Part shown: piece after piece, positions 51,781 through 60,374 of the stretch
Layout of the letters: each line of letters starts with the position of its first letter
Numbering within the stretch: the first letter of the stretch is position 1
DNA from: Paludibacteraceae bacterium
Lineage (GTDB): Bacteria; Bacteroidota; Bacteroidia; Bacteroidales; Paludibacteraceae
Assembly: GCA_905234685.1 (NCBI GenBank)
Contig: CAJOIR010000001.1
Span: 124,001-188,000 of the forward strand
Direction of reading: 5' to 3'
DNA: 64,000 nt
Position numbers and translations under genes: made by a program
Notes under the pieces: model-generated
What the model saw: the letters and a program-made list of their open reading frames with translations, nothing else
What the model was told of the DNA's origin: nothing
Databases searched by the model: none

Positions 51781-53097
51781 TTAATCTATCCATTCAAATC
51801 CTGTATAAGGTTGCAATGCTGCCGGAATGTGTATTCCTCTCTCTGTCTGATTGTTCTCGAGGAGTGCAGCAACTATGCGCGGCAACGCCAATGCCGAACC
51901 GTTCAGAGTGTGGCAGAGTGCAGTCTTCTTGTCTTCCTGGCGACGGTAACGGCATTTCAAACGGTTAGCCTGATAAGTGTCGAAGTTGCTTGTTGATGAT
52001 ACCTCTAACCAACGGTGTTGTGCTTCCGAATATACTTCGAAATCATAGCAGAGTGCTGCAGTGAACGACATGTCGCCGCCGCACAGACGCAATATGCGGT
52101 AAGGCAGTTCCAACTTCTTTAGAAGTCCTTCTACATGTTCAAGCATCTCTTTGTGACTTTGGTCTGAATGTTCGGGTGTGTCAATGCGAACTATCTCTAT
52201 CTTCGAGAACTCATGCAGACGGTTCAGACCTCGTACGTCTTTACCATACGAACCTGCTTCACGGCGGAAGCACTCGGTATATGCACAGTTCTTTATAGGC
52301 AGGTCTTTCTCGTCTATGATAACGTCACGGTAGAGATTGGTCACAGGTACTTCTGCTGTAGGAATCAAATACAAGTCATCAACTTCGCAGTGATACATCT
52401 GTCCTTCTTTATCAGGCAGTTGACCTGTGCCGTAACCTGATGCTGCATTTACTACTGTAGGAGGCATTATCTCTGTATAACCTGCTTTGTTAGCCTCTGC
52501 AAGGAAGAAATTGATAAGTGCTCGTTGAAGTTGTGCACCTTTACCTATATATACAGGAAAACCTGCTCCTGAAATCTTTACACCGAGGTCGAAGTCTATG
52601 AGGTTGTATTTCTTGGCAAGTTCCCAGTGTGGCAACTTGGCGTTGTCATTCACTACGTTGCCTTGCCAGTTGCCTACAGTTGAACCTTCAGGACATTCGC
52701 CTACGTTTGATTTTACCACAAGATTGTCTTCTGCTGCAGTGCCCTCGGGTACTATGTCGTATGGTACATTGGGTATGGTGAGCAGGAGTTTCAGTTGCGC
52801 CTCTTCAGCGGCTTTCATCTGAGCCTCATATTCTGCTATCTGCTCTTTCAGTTCACTTGTCTTCTGCTTTGCTTCTGCTGCCTCAGTCTGTTTGCCTTGC
52901 TTGAAGAGCATGCCTATCTCTTTCGAGAGTCGGTTCATCTCGGCTTGTGCTGCATCTTTCTGCTGCTGGGCGGTCTTGCGCTCTGCATCAAGAGCTACTA
53001 CTTGCTCTATTGCCTCTTCTGCGTTCTGGAAATGTTTCTTTTTCAGTCCTGCGATGACTTTCTGTTTGTCATCATAGATTTGTTTGAGTGTTAACAT
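51781..53097 (-). CDS. serS: Seryl-tRNA synthetase
   Basis: 438 residues from ATG 53097 (MLTLKQIYDDK); the longer frame to 53160 enters the rpmA terminator. The N-terminal tRNA-binding coiled coil spans about 25-110. The class II core has the TSE-type motif in DLYLIPTAEVPVTNLY, then YTECFRREAGSYGKDVRGLNRLHEF (quoted in part) and LNGSALALPRIVAALLENNQ (motif 3). It charges tRNA-Ser. First gene of a five-gene run ending in tkt. Confidence 0.97.
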   Translation of the reverse strand: MLTLKQIYDDKQKVIAGLKKKHFQNAEEAIEQVVALDAERKTAQQQKDAAQAEMNRLSKEIGMLFKQGKQTEAAEAKQKTSELKEQIAEYEAQMKAAEEAQLKLLLTIPNVPYDIVPEGTAAEDNLVVKSNVGECPEGSTVGNWQGNVVNDNAKLPHWELAKKYNLIDFDLGVKISGAGFPVYIGKGAQLQRALINFFLAEANKAGYTEIMPPTVVNAASGYGTGQLPDKEGQMYHCEVDDLYLIPTAEVPVTNLYRDVIIDEKDLPIKNCAYTECFRREAGSYGKDVRGLNRLHEFSKIEIVRIDTPEHSDQSHKEMLEHVEGLLKKLELPYRILRLCGGDMSFTAALCYDFEVYSEAQHRWLEVSSTSNFDTYQANRLKCRYRRQEDKKTALCHTLNGSALALPRIVAALLENNQTERGIHIPAALQPYTGFEWID

Positions 53098-53147
53098 GAA
53101 ATTATTTTCTTTTTGGTCAGTTACTGCCTGTTCATTTATATAAACAA

Positions 53148-53174
53148 AAAAGCCCCTCATGCGGAGGGGCTTTT
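53148..53174 (-). terminator. Terminator of rplU-rpmA
   Basis: AAAAGCCCCTC (53148-53158) pairs with GAGGGGCTTTT (53164-53174); on the minus strand the T-tract follows the stem. Confidence 0.9.
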
Positions 53175-53178
53175 GTGC

Positions 53179-53445
53179 TTATTCCGCCGTTTCAAATGGC
53201 GTAATAGAGACATACGAACGATTGTCTCGTTTCTTGTGGAATGTAACAATTCCGTCAACAAGTGCAAAGAGAGTGTGGTCTTTGCCCATACCCATGTTCA
53301 CACCTGGATAATGTACTGTACCGCGCTGACGCACGATGATGTTACCTGCTTTTGCTGTTTGTCCGCCCCAGATCTTTACACCAAGACGTTTGCTTTCTGA
53401 TTCACGACCGTTCTTAGAACTGCCGACACCTTTCTTATGTGCCAT
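53179..53445 (-). CDS. rpmA: Ribosomal protein bL27
   Basis: 88 residues. The start [21 protein letters not shown] and IIVRQRGT are diagnostic. It is a large-subunit protein whose N-terminus reaches the peptidyl-transferase centre. No extra N-terminal peptide precedes AHKKG, unlike in Firmicutes. It follows rplU by 23 bases. Confidence 0.99.
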   Translation of the reverse strand: MAHKKGVGSSKNGRESESKRLGVKIWGGQTAKAGNIIVRQRGTVHYPGVNMGMGKDHTLFALVDGIVTFHKKRDNRSYVSITPFETAE

Positions 53446-53468
53446 AATTTCTTGATTTGTTTAGGGGT

Positions 53469-53780
53469 TTAACATACAATTTCTTTAACAAGTACCTGTG
53501 TGAAATCCTGACGGTGACCGTTCAGTTTCTTGTAGCCTTTGCGACGACGCTTGTGGAATACAAGCACTTTCTTGCCGCGTACATCGGCTACTACTTCACA
53601 TACTACCTTTGCGCCTTCAACTATCGGTGCACCTACTGTTACTGCACCCTCGTTGTCTATCAGCAGCACTTTCTCAAATTCTACCTGAGCACCCTCTTCG
53701 GCCTCCAGGCGGTGAACAAACAGTTTCTTGCCGGCCTCTGCCTTGAACTGCTGTCCCTGCATTTCTACGATTGCGTACAT
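53469..53780 (-). CDS. rplU: Ribosomal protein bL21
   Basis: 103 residues from ATG 53780 ([13 protein letters not shown]); an upstream ATG at 53807 in the frame would add nine residues not seen in the family. Further signatures: [33 protein letters not shown] (quoted in part). First gene of rplU-rpmA with a leader of about 100 bases. Confidence 0.97.
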   Translation of the reverse strand: MYAIVEMQGQQFKAEAGKKLFVHRLEAEEGAQVEFEKVLLIDNEGAVTVGAPIVEGAKVVCEVVADVRGKKVLVFHKRRRKGYKKLNGHRQDFTQVLVKEIVC

Positions 53781-53886
53781 TTGTTTGTCTTTAATAACAA
53801 TTATCATCGGTCAGGCGGGAGTACTTCACCACTATGGTAAGCCTTTCCACTTGCTTCTTCACGAGAGCCTGTGCCGAAAGCGGCTG

Positions 53887-53917
53887 CAAAAGTACTGCAA
53901 ATAATTTATATATACAA
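53887..53917 (-). promoter_or_regulatory. Promoter of rplU-rpmA
   Basis: Minus strand: TTG (complement of 53915-53917), a 20-base spacer, TACTTTTG (complement of 53887-53894). The leader of about 100 bases to ATG 53780 is GC-rich and could fold, as ribosomal-protein leaders do. Confidence 0.7.
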
Positions 53918-53920
53918 TAC

Positions 53921-55198
53921 CTACTGAACTTTTTTCTTAATTTCTTCATCATATAACTGTGAACATAGTTGCATCAAACTCTCCTTGTCGTGCATTTGTC
54001 GTCTTAATTCGGCAAGACCTTGCTCGTTTCTTGGTGAGTGCATCCATAACTTAAGGTAACCTCCTTCGGCATATTTCTCAGTCAAGTGCGCGTATGCGCG
54101 TTGAAGGTGCTCCTCCTTGCTTAGAGTCGGATAATTCTTCATGCCGAACTGTATGGTGCGCCTGAGTATGGTGCTTGGTTCTATGTCGCGGTCTGCTTCT
54201 GCAACTATGCAACCGTAAATGCTGCGTGGAGGTTCTTTACGGCTTGCGCGGTGGTCTTCTGCTGCCTGTGCCATAGTCTCAATCTCTTCCTCAGAAAACC
54301 ATTGCCTTAGAGTCTTATTCTCTCTTATGAAAGTGCCGCTGCCTAAGTGGTGATGCTCGCGGTCGATGCGCAGACCCAAGTCATGGTATGCTGCAATGGC
54401 ATAAACCATCAGTATGTTCACCTCCTCACCTCCAATACTATTGGCAAGACTGAGACTTTCCTTTATTACCTTCTCTGCATGTTGCCTGTTGTGACCTTTG
54501 TCGAAAGTATCATACCACGGTAGCACATTCTGCTCTATATGGTCTTTCAGTTGTAAGAACTCAAGCAGTTGGCGCATGTTGTCAAGCACTATGTCTGCGC
54601 CTGCTTTTACAAGGTCTTCATGTGTCAGTATGCCGGTGTTCACACCTATGGTGTACAATCCTGCCGCCTTGCCTGCATGCACTCCCAACGGTGCATTCTC
54701 CACCACAATGCACTGCTCTTTTTTCAGACCTGAGCGTTCCCATGCTTTCAAATATGGTTCGGCATTGGGTTTGCCGTGAGTCACGTCATAGGCCGTTATC
54801 ATCTTCTCGCGCGTGAAGACACCTGGAAAGACCTCGCTCAGGTGCTGAAACAGTGTTTTCTGACCTGAACCTGTCACTATCCATATTTGGGCATCGACCG
54901 ACTGCAGGTAACTGAGTACAGGTTGAATATCCTTCATCGGAGGTGCTCCGCCTAACTCGTGAAACTTTTCTGACTTCTCCTTGTATATTCCCCAAATCTC
55001 TTCCTCGCTGACGTCTGTGCGACCTGTCATCACGAGTGCTTCGTGTATCACGTCTTGACCGGTGCGCCCTTCGTTGACGTAGCAGTCGCGCGCTGTGAAT
55101 GGCATATTGTGACGCTTCATCACCTCTTCCCACGCCCTCGCATGATTGGGCATTGAATCGAAGAGAACTCCGTCCATATCAAAGAATACCGCTTGCAC
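53921..55198 (-). CDS. HAD phosphatase fused to an HD-domain phosphohydrolase
   Basis: 425 residues. HAD-IA domain (1-215): FFDMDGVLFDSM with nucleophile Asp7 and Asp9, IVTGSGQKTL (motif II), KPNAEPYLKAW and VVENAPLGVHAGKAAG (motifs III-IV), similar to beta-phosphoglucomutase and other sugar-phosphate hydrolases. HD domain (about 225-425): His240 (NRQHAEKV) and His272-Asp273 (YHDLGL), with HHLGSG and EDHRAS contributing metal ligands. Two hydrolases in one chain suggest action on the same or related substrate. It lies after the DUF4301 gene with no promoter between. Confidence 0.88.
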   Translation of the reverse strand: MQAVFFDMDGVLFDSMPNHARAWEEVMKRHNMPFTARDCYVNEGRTGQDVIHEALVMTGRTDVSEEEIWGIYKEKSEKFHELGGAPPMKDIQPVLSYLQSVDAQIWIVTGSGQKTLFQHLSEVFPGVFTREKMITAYDVTHGKPNAEPYLKAWERSGLKKEQCIVVENAPLGVHAGKAAGLYTIGVNTGILTHEDLVKAGADIVLDNMRQLLEFLQLKDHIEQNVLPWYDTFDKGHNRQHAEKVIKESLSLANSIGGEEVNILMVYAIAAYHDLGLRIDREHHHLGSGTFIRENKTLRQWFSEEEIETMAQAAEDHRASRKEPPRSIYGCIVAEADRDIEPSTILRRTIQFGMKNYPTLSKEEHLQRAYAHLTEKYAEGGYLKLWMHSPRNEQGLAELRRQMHDKESLMQLCSQLYDEEIKKKVQ

Positions 55199-55258
55199 TT
55201 CAAATAAACTGAAAAATCAACTAAATAACCAAATCGTAAATAATCAAATAATAAAATG

Positions 55259-56725
55259 TTATTGGTGTTGCTCTCTAAGCAGGTCATTCACTGTCTTTAC
55301 TGGGTTAAAAGTCGCTACAGGCACTTCAACAAACACTGTGCTCCAGTCTGACATCGCACCGTTCCAAAGACCAGGTAACTCTAAAGCTTGAAGTTCGCGT
55401 CCGTCTTTCGACTTCTGTGATATGAAGGCGGTCAGAGGATCAACATATTGTTTCAAGTCGAACTGATTGCCTTTGTAGTCGCGAAGACCGCATACAAGGT
55501 CAACCGGGTTGAAGTGTGTTGCTTTTGCCATCAGACTCTTGTCTGCTATCTGCGATGACTCCAGAATCTGCAACTGCACTGAATCGTCTTTGTCGGTGCG
55601 CACAAGGAATGGGCCACCGCCGGGTTCACCTTCATTCTTCACCATGCCGCATACTCTCATAGGGCGGTTGAGTTTCTTCTTCAGAGTGTCGGCGAGGCTT
55701 TCCCCTGACAATCCTTCTGGCAGTTTGCAGCATAGGTCATTTTCTACAAATGCCTTTATCTCTTGCAGTTTCGCCTCCGAAACACCACACTCAAGCTCAC
55801 GAAGGTATGCAAAAGCTTTTGCTTGAAGGCTCACGAGCACACCTGCTATCAGACGCTTGTATTGTATCGTTGGCTCTTTCAGTCTGTCGGGTACGACATT
55901 GTCTATGTTCTTTATAAATACGATGTCTGCCACTTGTTCTCCCAGATTTTCTATCAAGGCGCCGTGACCTCCCGGGCGGAATACAAGTTTGCCGTTTTTG
56001 TCGCGGAATGGAGCTCCTTCCTTGTCGGCGGCAAGGGTGTCTGTCGAGGTTTTCTGCTCCGAGAAGCTGACGTTGAAAAGTACTCCGTATCTGCTCTCGT
56101 ATGCTGCAAGGTTCTCGGCTATGTGTTTCTCAAACAGCGCTTTGTGCTCATGCGATACAGTGAAATGCAGGTTAACCTCGCCTTTCTTGTTTTTTGCATA
56201 CAGTGCACCTTCAACCAGATGCTCTAATGCCGGTGTGCGGGCACCGTCTTGATATTTGTGGAACAATAGCAGACCCTTGGGCAACTGACCGTAATGCATG
56301 TCGTCAAGTAGCAGTGACACCACCTCTCTGCCTTCCGACTTGCTTATGCCCTTGGCTTGCATCAGTTTGTGCAACTCATCGTAGAAGGCGAAGTATTCGA
56401 GGTGTGCAAAGAAGTCTTTAATGAACTCTGTCTCCTCTCCGCCGTCACGGTACTCGAAGAGGTTTTTGAACATACGGGTAGCGGCGCCTGAAGCTGGTAC
56501 GAATTTCAGAATCGTGTGCTCCTCCTGGAGGTAGTTCTCCCATGCAGCGAGGTAGCTCTCCTGCTCTCGTGCATTGGGGACGAGTATGCCGTTACCTGCT
56601 GATGCAGCACTGCTTATGGTTAATGACGGAAAGCCTGTCTTGAAGGCCTTCATCTGCTCTTCTGCCGCTGCAAGGCTTATGCCGCGGGCAGCAAGTTGCT
56701 CTGAATCCTGTGTCGTGAATGTCAT
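55259..56725 (-). CDS. DUF4301 family protein
   Basis: 488 residues from ATG 56725 (MTFTTQDSEQLAARGIS); an upstream start at 56761 overlaps the promoter. It resembles the DUF4301 family throughout: FVPASGAATRMFKNLFEY near residue 90, RPGGHGALIENLGEQVADI in the middle, and KNIDNVVPDR. The SGAATRMF and GGHGALI segments resemble the nucleotide-sugar pyrophosphorylase fold. No experimentally known role. It begins a two-gene unit with the HAD-HD gene. Confidence 0.88.
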   Translation of the reverse strand: MTFTTQDSEQLAARGISLAAAEEQMKAFKTGFPSLTISSAASAGNGILVPNAREQESYLAAWENYLQEEHTILKFVPASGAATRMFKNLFEYRDGGEETEFIKDFFAHLEYFAFYDELHKLMQAKGISKSEGREVVSLLLDDMHYGQLPKGLLLFHKYQDGARTPALEHLVEGALYAKNKKGEVNLHFTVSHEHKALFEKHIAENLAAYESRYGVLFNVSFSEQKTSTDTLAADKEGAPFRDKNGKLVFRPGGHGALIENLGEQVADIVFIKNIDNVVPDRLKEPTIQYKRLIAGVLVSLQAKAFAYLRELECGVSEAKLQEIKAFVENDLCCKLPEGLSGESLADTLKKKLNRPMRVCGMVKNEGEPGGGPFLVRTDKDDSVQLQILESSQIADKSLMAKATHFNPVDLVCGLRDYKGNQFDLKQYVDPLTAFISQKSKDGRELQALELPGLWNGAMSDWSTVFVEVPVATFNPVKTVNDLLREQHQ

Positions 56726-56758
56726 ATGAGTATTGTATTTTAGGGTTTTCTTCGTCTG

Positions 56759-56789
56759 CAAAGTTAATACTTTTTTCTCAATCTCGCAA
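56759..56789 (-). promoter_or_regulatory. Promoter of the DUF4301 and HAD-HD genes
   Basis: Minus strand: TTG (complement of 56787-56789), a 20-base spacer, TAACTTTG (complement of 56759-56766). Confidence 0.75.
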
Positions 56790-56976
56790 CACCTCTTTTA
56801 TATATTTTATATTGTTGTTTCTGCGTCACTCCAATATGCTCTTCCATCATTATTATGCATTCTTAATATATTGCCCAGCAACTTTCATAGTGACCTCATA
56901 GTAACCTCATAGAGACCTCATAGTAACCTGAAGCATATTCTTACCTTATCTCACACCACCTTCAAACCACCTCCTC
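56790..56976. other. Gene-free spacer between divergent genes
   Basis: Between the two promoters of the divergent DUF4301 gene and the gene at 57032 lies no reading frame of note; it contains the 11-base array at 56885-56928. Confidence 0.6.
56885..56928. repeat. 11-base tandem array (4 units) between divergent promoters
   Basis: Units TCATAGTGACC, TCATAGTAACC, TCATAGAGACC, TCATAGTAACC. The reverse complement (GGTTACTATGA type) matches units at 1405-1426. Confidence 0.95.
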
Positions 56977-57007
56977 TTGCTCAGGTGAAATATATGTAGT
57001 ATCTTTG
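56977..57007 (+). promoter_or_regulatory. Promoter of the dehydratase-subunit gene at 57032
   Basis: TTG at 56977-56979, a 20-base spacer, TATCTTTG at 57000-57007. Confidence 0.8.
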
Positions 57008-57031
57008 TCTGGCCTTTAAGCATCAGTTAGT

Positions 57032-59563
57032 ATGAGATTGGATGAGTTGACAGCAGGCAACGACTTTACCTCCTCTATCGAGTTGTGCAACGGTTGTGAA
57101 AACCGCTGTCAGGTACGCTTGTTCAAGTTCGCAAACGGCAGGGTGTTTGCAAGCGGGAACAACTGTGAGCGAGTCTATTCCGGTTTTCATGAGGCCAAGA
57201 CTCGTGGCGTTAATATGCTACAGGAGAAATACCGACTACTTTTCTCACGCACTTCACCTGTTAACCATTTAACCTCTTCACCTGTATTGGGTATTCCTCG
57301 CGGACTGGGTATATATGAGAACTGGCCTTTTTGGCGCACTCTCTTTGCTGAATGTGGCATCACAACAGTCTTGTCAGGTGCTTCTACTGTCAAACTTTAT
57401 GAGTCGGGAGTGAGAACAATAATGGCAGACAACATCTGTTTTCCTGCAAAGCTCATGCATGGGCATGTCACCGAACTTGCCAAACTTGGTGTTGACATGA
57501 AGAAAGAAGGCAGAGCATCCGACTTTCGCATCTTTTACCCTTTTGTCGTTTATGAGAAGAAAGAGGACGAACGCAGCAGAAACTCCTTCAATTGTCCTAT
57601 AGTCTCTGCTTACTCCGATGTGCTCCGCAGTGCTGTTGATACTGCAGAACGCTATGGCATACCTTTAGACTCGCCTGTGGTCTCTTTCAATGATGAGCAG
57701 ATGCTCACTGCCTCCTGTGTGGAGTATCTCGCCAGCCTCGGTGTGAAGAAAAGTGTTGCTGTTAAAGCTGTACGCTGCGCCTTAAATGCTCAGAACGACT
57801 ATCTCTCTACTTTGGAGCAACTAGGTCTTGAAGTGCTCGCGAAGGCTAAACGTGAAGGCAGACTGGTGATTCTTCTTGCAAGCAGACCGTATCATACCGA
57901 CCCTCTCATTGAGCATAAGATTTCTTATGCCATTGCAGACATGGGTGTTGATGTAATCACAGAGCATGCTGCTATGCATGCCGGAGGTCGCGTATATGAA
58001 GAACTCAATGCAGTGACGCAGTGGGCATACCCAAATCGTATTTTCAAGGCGGCGCGCATGGTGGGTGAAGAGAGTTATGCAGGTTTGCAGATGGTGGAGT
58101 TGACCAGTTTCGGCTGTGGACCAGATGCTTTCATACTTGACGAAGTGCAGTCTGTATTATCGCGTTATCACAAGAACCTTACCGTGCTTAAGATTGATGA
58201 TGTCAACAATATAGGTTCGCTCAAACTCCGTGTAAGGAGTCTTGTTGAGAGTTTGAATATGCGTGATGCTACAGGAAAAGACCCTATGCTGGCGAATATA
58301 CCGGACAAGTTCGTTACCACCAAGACCTATGTGGCGGAAGACAGACGACGAACTATTCTTGCACCTTATTTCGCTGAAGGCTATTCTGAGTTTCTTCCTG
58401 CTCTCTTTTCATTGGTGGATTACGATATGGAGAATTTGCCTACTGGCACTCAGGCAGACGCCGAAACCGGCCTCAAATATGCCAACAACGATGTCTGCTA
58501 TCCTGCAACCATTGTCATAGGCAGCATCATGAACGCCTTGAACAGCGGGCGTTATGACCTCAGTAAAACTGCTATTGTCATTACGCAGACAGGAGGTCAG
58601 TGTCGTGCTACCAACTACTATTCGCTCATAAAAAACGCTATGGTGCGCAGCGGCTTCGCAAATGTGCCTCTCATCTCGCTTGCTACCAGTGGAGACATCG
58701 CTATGACGCAACCAGGATTCGAGGTCAAGTGGAGAAAGGTGATACCGATGCTTGCGCATGCTATGGCATATACCGATGCGCTTAACAAGATATATCATTC
58801 TGCTGCGCCGCGTATGGATTTCAAAAAGGCTGACACACTTCGTTGGAAATACATTGCTGTGGCTACCGATGCTGTGCGCAGACGCGATCCTGCCACTCTT
58901 AGACGACTACTCAGACAGGCAGTAAAAGAGTATTCTGCTCTCATTGACACCAAGAAAAAAGTGCCTGTCATGGGAATGGTAGGAGAGATATATGTCAAGT
59001 ATAACTCCTTTTCACACAAGAATGTGGTAAACTGGCTTTTGCAGGAGGGAGTTGAAGTAGTGCCACCGAGTCTGGTTGACTTCTTCACCACTTCTTTCGT
59101 CAGCCGGCATTCCAATCGTCAGTTGCATGTGCGTAAGGAGTCAACTCCGGTGTGGTTGACAGACCTTATATACAAATATCTCCGATTTATAGTGAAGCAG
59201 TATGACCGCATAGGCAGAGCATATCCTTATTTTCGCCCTTCTACTGACATCTTTCACACTGCTCAATTGTCAAAGCAGGTTATCAGCACTGCTGCAGACT
59301 TTGGTGAAGGTTGGTTTCTGCCGGGTGAAATATGCCACTTGGCGGAGATAGGAGTTAAGAACATAGTAAGTCTGCAGCCTTTTGGTTGTATAGCCAATCA
59401 TGTCATATCAAAAGGCATAGAGAAGAAACTTAGAAGCATATATCCTGATGTCAACATGCTCTTTCTGGACTTCGACAGTAGCACTTCTGACGCTAATGTA
59501 TATAACCGTTTGCATTTCCTTGTTGACAATGCAAGAAAGCAACTTGACAATGAAAACTTGTAA
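57032..59563 (+). CDS. DUF2229 / 2-hydroxyacyl-CoA dehydratase-like protein, detached from its activase
   Basis: 843 residues. N-terminal Cys cluster C19-x-x-C22-x-x-x-C26 and C45 (LCNGCENRC; NNCERVY). A DUF2229-type domain follows (IPRGLGIYENWPFWRTLF; ADNICFPAKLMHGHV), then a dehydratase-like region (LASRPYHTDPLIEHKI; NNDVCYPATIVIGSIMNAL; ITQTGGQCRATNY). The C-terminal part has FLPGEICHLAEIGVKNIVSLQPFGCIANH (quoted in part). In most Bacteroidales this follows two activase domains in one chain of about 1400 residues; here the activases are 9 kb away at 46171. The sum, 1434 residues, fits. Residues 75-86 (TSPVNHLTSSPV) come from an octamer repeat. Substrate unknown. Confidence 0.88.
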   Translation: MRLDELTAGNDFTSSIELCNGCENRCQVRLFKFANGRVFASGNNCERVYSGFHEAKTRGVNMLQEKYRLLFSRTSPVNHLTSSPVLGIPRGLGIYENWPFWRTLFAECGITTVLSGASTVKLYESGVRTIMADNICFPAKLMHGHVTELAKLGVDMKKEGRASDFRIFYPFVVYEKKEDERSRNSFNCPIVSAYSDVLRSAVDTAERYGIPLDSPVVSFNDEQMLTASCVEYLASLGVKKSVAVKAVRCALNAQNDYLSTLEQLGLEVLAKAKREGRLVILLASRPYHTDPLIEHKISYAIADMGVDVITEHAAMHAGGRVYEELNAVTQWAYPNRIFKAARMVGEESYAGLQMVELTSFGCGPDAFILDEVQSVLSRYHKNLTVLKIDDVNNIGSLKLRVRSLVESLNMRDATGKDPMLANIPDKFVTTKTYVAEDRRRTILAPYFAEGYSEFLPALFSLVDYDMENLPTGTQADAETGLKYANNDVCYPATIVIGSIMNALNSGRYDLSKTAIVITQTGGQCRATNYYSLIKNAMVRSGFANVPLISLATSGDIAMTQPGFEVKWRKVIPMLAHAMAYTDALNKIYHSAAPRMDFKKADTLRWKYIAVATDAVRRRDPATLRRLLRQAVKEYSALIDTKKKVPVMGMVGEIYVKYNSFSHKNVVNWLLQEGVEVVPPSLVDFFTTSFVSRHSNRQLHVRKESTPVWLTDLIYKYLRFIVKQYDRIGRAYPYFRPSTDIFHTAQLSKQVISTAADFGEGWFLPGEICHLAEIGVKNIVSLQPFGCIANHVISKGIEKKLRSIYPDVNMLFLDFDSSTSDANVYNRLHFLVDNARKQLDNENL
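57253..57284. repeat. Octamer repeat inside the dehydratase-subunit gene
   Basis: Four octamers: TTCACCTG, TTAACCAT, TTAACCTC, TTCACCTG. Same family as the intergenic arrays at 10074-10239 and the recF insert. Confidence 0.8.
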
Positions 59564-59572
59564 GCATGATAC

Positions 59573-59603
59573 TTGCAGATTTGACATGATTGTAGTATCT
59601 TTG
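59573..59603 (+). promoter_or_regulatory. Promoter of the membrane-protein gene at 59640
   Basis: TTG at 59573-59575, a 20-base spacer, TATCTTTG at 59596-59603. Confidence 0.8.
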
Positions 59604-59639
59604 CGCAATAAACGGTAACCGTAAACATTGTACAATCAC

Positions 59640-60284
59640 ATGACTTTCCTTTATACTGTTTGCATTCTTCTCGTTCTCGCCATTCCGGGTGCAGTGTTTG
59701 CTCTTGTTGAGTGGCTTATTTATCGCCGCAACGGCAGGCATAACTATGTTGCTGCGGCATTCCCTTATCTTTTTATGCTTGTTCTCATGCTCTGTTATTT
59801 CAGTGGCAAGATTATGTTGCATAAATCAAAGGGTATTGACACTATAGGTAGTGTGCGCGAAGTGCCTTTGCTTCAGCAACCTTGGCGTTTGAGGCTGATG
59901 AATTACGACATGCATCACGGCATTTTGGAGCACCCTGACAAAGTATATGCTTCAGGTGTCGTTTTTATTCAAGATTTGAATGACAGTGTGCTCTGTTTTG
60001 CTGTAGAAGGAGAAACAGTGTGTGTGGATGATTCGGTAGTTGAGGAGCATGCTGTCGGAGATAAGGGTATGATTTGTGCTGGTTGTTCTGAGATATATTG
60101 GGAGAACGACTCAGTGTCGTTTGATATAGAGGATATGACAGATGTCAACAGTTACTATAAGAGTCGTTATTCCGACCTCACAGACATTTGGCTTTTCTGT
60201 TTCTTTTTCTTTGGTTTGGTGGCAGCGGTGTTGTGCTGTTTTCTGCTAAATCATTGGGCGAACAAAAGAAAATTGCATGAATAA
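59640..60284 (+). CDS. Membrane protein of unknown function
   Basis: 214 residues from ATG 59640. Two membrane helices at the N-terminus (about 4-24 and 40-58) and one at the C-terminus (about 184-207) flank a soluble domain of about 120 residues (VYASGVVFIQDLNDSVLCFA; EYW-type aromatic strands). The middle part resembles a periplasmic or extracytoplasmic beta domain by composition, with three Cys (C-x-x-x-C spacing not clear). The next gene, sdhC, has its own promoter. Not recognised. Confidence 0.65.
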   Translation: MTFLYTVCILLVLAIPGAVFALVEWLIYRRNGRHNYVAAAFPYLFMLVLMLCYFSGKIMLHKSKGIDTIGSVREVPLLQQPWRLRLMNYDMHHGILEHPDKVYASGVVFIQDLNDSVLCFAVEGETVCVDDSVVEEHAVGDKGMICAGCSEIYWENDSVSFDIEDMTDVNSYYKSRYSDLTDIWLFCFFFFGLVAAVLCCFLLNHWANKRKLHE

Positions 60285-60303
60285 AAAAATATCTGTACCT
60301 TTG
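60273..60303 (+). promoter_or_regulatory. Promoter of sdhC-sdhA
   Basis: TTG at 60273-60275, a 20-base spacer, TACCTTTG at 60296-60303, overlapping the end of the upstream gene. Leader of about 65 bases. Confidence 0.8.
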
Positions 60304-60374
60304 CAGTGCATATTGTGCATTACCTGAAATATCGCAAAACAAGACATATTAACAAAACAAATTACAATAATTCT

